This document shows, in pieces, positions 59,892 through 60,040 of a DNA stretch of 60,040 nt (the stretch's first letter is position 1; every line of letters starts with the position of its first letter). Under the pieces are notes generated by a model, which did not search any database, was not told the DNA's origin, and saw only the letters and a list, made by a program, of their open reading frames with translations. The stretch is from the NCBI GenBank assembly GCA_964407665.1, contig CAYOWK010000025.1:1-60040 (forward strand). Reading direction: 5' to 3'. Source of the DNA: CAYOWK01 sp964407665. Lineage in GTDB: Bacteria; Pseudomonadota; Alphaproteobacteria; Caulobacterales; Hyphomonadaceae. A program made the translations under genes and the position numbers.

Positions 59892-60040
59892 CTAACGCGC
59901 CGCCACGCCTGACTGCTTCATCCGCCATTCGAGAACATCGATCCGGTCCTGGCCGAAGAAGGGCTCGCCGTTGAAGACGAAGAGGGGGACGCCCCAGTGG
60001 CCGGAGGCCGTCTGGGCGGCTTCGTTGGCCTCGATGTTGG
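59892..60040 (-). CDS. 2-hydroxychromene-2-carboxylate isomerase-like (DsbA-fold) protein, C-terminal end only
   Basis: The last 48 codons of a gene that runs off the right edge. The reading NIEANEAAQTASGHWGVPLF, then FVFNGEPFFGQDRIDVLEW and a closing MKQSGVAAR, gives the GVPxFVF-x-GExFFGQDRID-x-L pattern of the DsbA-fold glutathione-dependent isomerase/kappa-GST class. It is convergent with ggt. The glutathione link with ggt is suggestive but could be chance. Confidence 0.85.
   Translation of the reverse strand, partial: NIEANEAAQTASGHWGVPLFVFNGEPFFGQDRIDVLEWRMKQSGVAAR

Overview
The window is about 60 kb of GC-rich, gene-dense chromosome from an alphaproteobacterium. A member of the Hyphomonadaceae/Caulobacterales is my best guess, inferred from several features: the F0 ATP synthase order atpI-atpB-atpE-b'-b, a mutY / dciA-dsbA-smc neighbourhood, cysE followed by a DUF3126 gene, crotonyl-CoA carboxylase/reductase, and many small palindromic intergenic repeats. 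I see no rRNA, tRNA, CRISPR array, integrase, transposase or prophage gene.

Layout. 1-4.7 kb: the 5' part of purL, a VOC-like protein, a TetR regulator with a perfect 10-3-10 palindrome over its own promoter and start codon, an RluB-type pseudouridine synthase, and a divergent DUF1428 / HxlR pair. 4.6-6.9 kb: a compact set of BLUF photoreceptor, GTP cyclohydrolase I and short-chain dehydrogenase, with a divergent DUF2256 zinc-ribbon-like protein. I read this as a blue-light/pterin module and the most interesting part of the window. 7-20 kb: truncated haemoglobin, YpfJ-type and M3 metallopeptidases, an AIM24-type protein, a DUF2156 membrane protein, a DUF72 protein with a histone-H1-like tail, MltA, an HSL-type esterase, and a lipoprotein MTA/SAH-nucleosidase-like enzyme divergent from an NCS2 purine permease. 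20-34.7 kb: a lipoprotein methyltransferase, alanine dehydrogenase, several secreted alpha/beta hydrolases, a TRIC channel, a Kef-type antiporter, a TorF-type outer-membrane protein, QueF, DUF817, a DsbA-nitroreductase pair, a Nudix hydrolase, CysE and DUF3126. 34.8-37.4 kb: the F0 operon, with a promoter, an internal hairpin and a terminator visible. 37.7-47.7 kb: a metallophosphatase, then smc, dsbA, a DUF3885 gene, dciA and mutY, then TerC and CysK. 47.8-60 kb: a cytochrome c/PQQ dehydrogenase, a Rieske oxygenase with an esterase, an M20 peptidase, an acyltransferase, an ethylmalonyl-CoA pathway ccr gene, gamma-glutamyltransferase, and the end of a 2-hydroxychromene-2-carboxylate isomerase-like gene.

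How the genes fit together. Core metabolism (purL, folE, cysE, cysK, ald, queF, ATP synthase, ccr) is mixed with an unusually large set of exported or lipid-anchored hydrolases, two DsbA-type lipoproteins and a purine-salvage pair. This suggests a free-living heterotroph that processes organic matter in its periplasm. The light-associated genes suggest blue-light sensing. All functional calls come from reading sequence motifs; no database search was run.
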